A stretch of 64,000 nt of DNA, taken from assembly GCF_030698125.1 (NCBI RefSeq), contig NZ_JAUYNV010000016.1, positions 1 to 64,000 on the forward strand, in the 5' to 3' direction. Numbering within the stretch: the stretch's first letter is position 1; each line of letters starts with the position of its first letter. The notes beneath the pieces were generated by a model. It did not search any database. It saw nothing but the letters and a program-made list of their open reading frames with translations, and was not told the DNA's origin. Source of the DNA: Methyloversatilis sp. GTDB lineage: Bacteria > Pseudomonadota > Gammaproteobacteria > Burkholderiales > Rhodocyclaceae. This document shows positions 62,350 to 64,000 of this stretch, in pieces. The translations under genes were made by a program, and so were the position numbers.

Positions 62350-62916
62350 TCAGCCCGTCCCGCCGTCCTGTGCCCGGCCCCGTTGCCACAGCAGGTCGCC
62401 GCGGCCATCGAGCCGGTTGAAGGTGCGGCCGATGACGAACAGCAGGTCGGACAGTCGGTTGAGATACTGGCGGCTGGCGTCCGGCACCTGACCTTCGGCA
62501 GCGGCGGCGATCACGGCGCGTTCGGCGCGCCGGCAGATCGTGCGTGCAAGATGCGACAGTGCAGCCGCGCGCGTGCCGCCCGGCAGGATGAATTCCTTCA
62601 GTGGCTTGAGTTCGTCGTTCAGCCGTTCCAGTTCGGTTTCCAGCCGCGCCACCTGTTCGGGCTTGATCAGGTTGTAACCCGGGACGGCCAGTTCGCCACC
62701 GAGGTCGAACAGATCGTGCTGGATGTCGGTCAGCAGCGCGGCAAGATCGGGCGGCAGCGATTCGCACAGCAGCACGCCGAGCGCACTGTTGAGTTCGTCG
62801 ACGTCGCCCAGCGCGTGCACGCGGGCGCTGTATTTCGACACCCGCGTACCATCGCCGAGGCCGGTTTCGCCACCGTCGCCGGTGCGTGTCGTGATCTTTG
62901 AAAGTCGGTTGGCCAT
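62350..62916 (-). CDS. PduO-type cob(I)alamin adenosyltransferase
   Basis: Converts cob(I)alamin and ATP to adenosylcobalamin (188 aa). Visible: KITTRTGDGGETGLGDGTRVSK (ATP-binding N-terminus), HALGDVDELNSALG and the helix ICRRAERAVIAAAAEG. The segment YLNRLSDLLFVIGR is typical of the PduO group. Adenosylcobalamin serves methylmalonyl- and ethylmalonyl-CoA mutases, fitting serine-cycle methylotrophy. Divergent from gckA. Confidence 0.93.
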   Translation of the reverse strand: MANRLSKITTRTGDGGETGLGDGTRVSKYSARVHALGDVDELNSALGVLLCESLPPDLAALLTDIQHDLFDLGGELAVPGYNLIKPEQVARLETELERLNDELKPLKEFILPGGTRAAALSHLARTICRRAERAVIAAAAEGQVPDASRQYLNRLSDLLFVIGRTFNRLDGRGDLLWQRGRAQDGGTG

Positions 62917-62951
62917 GGCTGCTCGTGATGAGATGGATAAGAGCTATTGAT

Positions 62952-62967
62952 TATAAGTCGGCTTATA
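62952..62967. promoter_or_regulatory. AT-rich inverted repeat in the gckA upstream region
   Basis: tataag-tcgg-cttata, in the 143-bp gap between the adenosyltransferase and gckA genes. TAGAAT at 62985-62990 is a -10 candidate for gckA. A possible regulator site for either gene. Confidence 0.4.
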
Positions 62968-63059
62968 TATAAGGCCGTACCAGTTAGAATTCTCCATATA
63001 TTCCCATGGTCACGCGCGCTGCGTGCTGACCGGATGCAACAAATGGAGCTCCCGCAAGC

Positions 63060-64000
63060 ATGACCCAGACAATCGACCCGAAAGATTTCCTCCGCAAGCT
63101 GTTCCAGGCCGCGTTCGACGCCGCCAACCCGGATCTGTGCGTGCCGGCCAACCTGCCGCCGCCGCCCCGCGGACGTACGCTTGTGGTCGGTGCAGGCAAG
63201 GCCGCTGCGTCGATGGCGCTGGCGGTCGAGAAGAACTGGCCGGGTGACCTGTCCGGGCTGGTGGTGACGCGTTACGGTCATGGCGCCCCGTGCCGGCGCA
63301 TCGAAGTGGTCGAGGCGTCGCACCCGGTACCGGATGCGGCCGGCCAGCAGGCGGCGAGGCGCATCCTGCAGTCGGTGCAGGGATTGACCGAAGACGATCT
63401 GGTGATCGCGCTGATTTCCGGCGGCGGTTCGGCGCTGCTGTCCGCGCCGGCCGAGGGACTTACGCTGGAGGACAAGCAGGCGGTCAACCGCGCGCTGCTG
63501 GCCAGCGGCGCCGCGATCCAGGAAATGAATTGCGTGCGCAAGCACCTGTCGTCGATGAAGGGCGGCCGGCTGGCGCAGGCCTGCTATCCGGCGCGCGTGT
63601 TCACGCTGGTCATTTCCGACGTGCCGGGCGACGACCCGGCGGTGGTCGCATCCGGCCCTACGGTGCCCGACACCACGACGCGTGAAGATGCGCTGGACAT
63701 CATCCGTCGCTACAACATCGAAGTGCCGACCGCGGTGATGAACTGGCTGTCGAGTCCCGAATCCGAAACCCCGAAGTCGGACGACCCGCGTCTGGCGCGC
63801 TGCGAAACGCGCACCATTTCGACCGCCCAGGCCTCGCTGCTGGCCGCCGCCGAGGTGGCCCGCGCCCACGGTGTGACGCCGCTGGTGCTGGGCGACATGA
63901 TCGAGGGCGAATCGGCCGACGCCGGCAAGGTGCTGGCCGGCATCGCCAAGGCGTGCGCCATCAACGGCACGCCGCTGGCGCCGCCCTGCGTGCTGCTGTC
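63060..64000 (+). CDS. gckA: Glycerate 2-kinase, N-terminal part (cut by window edge)
   Basis: MOFRL-family glycerate kinase (first 313 residues), producing 2-phosphoglycerate from glycerate, a step of the serine cycle of methylotrophs. RTLVVGAGKAAASMALAVEK, ALISGGGSALLSAP, CVRKHLSSMKGGRLAQ and LVISDVPGDDPAVVASGPT are the family blocks. Start at ATG 63060 with a GGAG 11 nt upstream. The C-terminal MOFRL domain lies beyond the right edge. Confidence 0.93.
   Translation, partial: MTQTIDPKDFLRKLFQAAFDAANPDLCVPANLPPPPRGRTLVVGAGKAAASMALAVEKNWPGDLSGLVVTRYGHGAPCRRIEVVEASHPVPDAAGQQAARRILQSVQGLTEDDLVIALISGGGSALLSAPAEGLTLEDKQAVNRALLASGAAIQEMNCVRKHLSSMKGGRLAQACYPARVFTLVISDVPGDDPAVVASGPTVPDTTTREDALDIIRRYNIEVPTAVMNWLSSPESETPKSDDPRLARCETRTISTAQASLLAAAEVARAHGVTPLVLGDMIEGESADAGKVLAGIAKACAINGTPLAPPCVLL

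Overview
The window reads as chromosomal DNA of a GC-rich methylotrophic betaproteobacterium. Gene families and order fit Rhodocyclales such as Methyloversatilis, but this is inferred, not proven. The methylotrophy evidence is a lanthanide-type methanol dehydrogenase (xoxF, cut by the left edge), two complete mxaRSACKL operons for methanol dehydrogenase maturation, a PQQ/haem-c alcohol dehydrogenase, and a serine-cycle type glycerate 2-kinase (cut by the right edge). The housekeeping order (glnE / yhdP-nitrilase-tldD, aroG) is typical of betaproteobacteria. No tRNA, rRNA, CRISPR array, insertion sequence or prophage was seen.

Layout. 1-6.1 kb (minus strand): partial xoxF and mxa copy 1 (R,S,A,C,K,L). 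6.4-13.7 kb: msrA, an FKBP isomerase, the tamA-tamB outer-membrane translocation pair and a LapA-like membrane protein. 13.8-20.2 kb: an MFS transporter, a tandem palindromic repeat array, a YnfA-family protein, an SDR, an Hcp-like PEP-CTERM protein, an OpgC-like acyltransferase, a Phd/VapC toxin-antitoxin (TA) pair and a carboxymuconolactone decarboxylase family protein. 20.4-28.3 kb: mxa copy 2 (minus strand), divergent from a NarX/NarL-type two-component system. 28.3-38.9 kb: a second palindromic repeat array, uvrA, ParDE, a PEP-CTERM gene remnant, an MFS transporter, ssb, an RHH/VapC pair, an EamA transporter, a CBS protein, a TRIC-type channel and a glycine-zipper lipoprotein with a small upstream membrane gene. 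39-43 kb: DUF808, TrhO, VIT and TSUP proteins and a small lipoprotein. 43-55 kb: glnE, yhdP, nitrilase, a FeeM-like acyltransferase, tldD, DUF2062 and aroG. 55-60.9 kb: a GT39-type transferase with a UbiA-type partner, the PQQ dehydrogenase behind a probable sigma-54 promoter, and a CbbR-like LysR regulator. 61.4-64 kb: murI, a PduO-type cobalamin adenosyltransferase and gckA.

How the genes fit together. XoxF and the PQQ/haem dehydrogenase would oxidise alcohols in the periplasm. The MoxR ATPase, DUF58, VWA and MxaA/K proteins of each mxa operon are expected to assemble or metallate methanol dehydrogenase. The two-component pair beside mxa copy 2 is positioned to control it. Glycerate 2-kinase and adenosylcobalamin supply fit serine-cycle carbon assimilation. 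The strongest points for follow-up are the duplicated mxa operon, the PQQ dehydrogenase lacking the vicinal cysteines, its sigma-54 promoter architecture, the secreted Hcp-like PEP-CTERM protein and the two palindromic repeat arrays.
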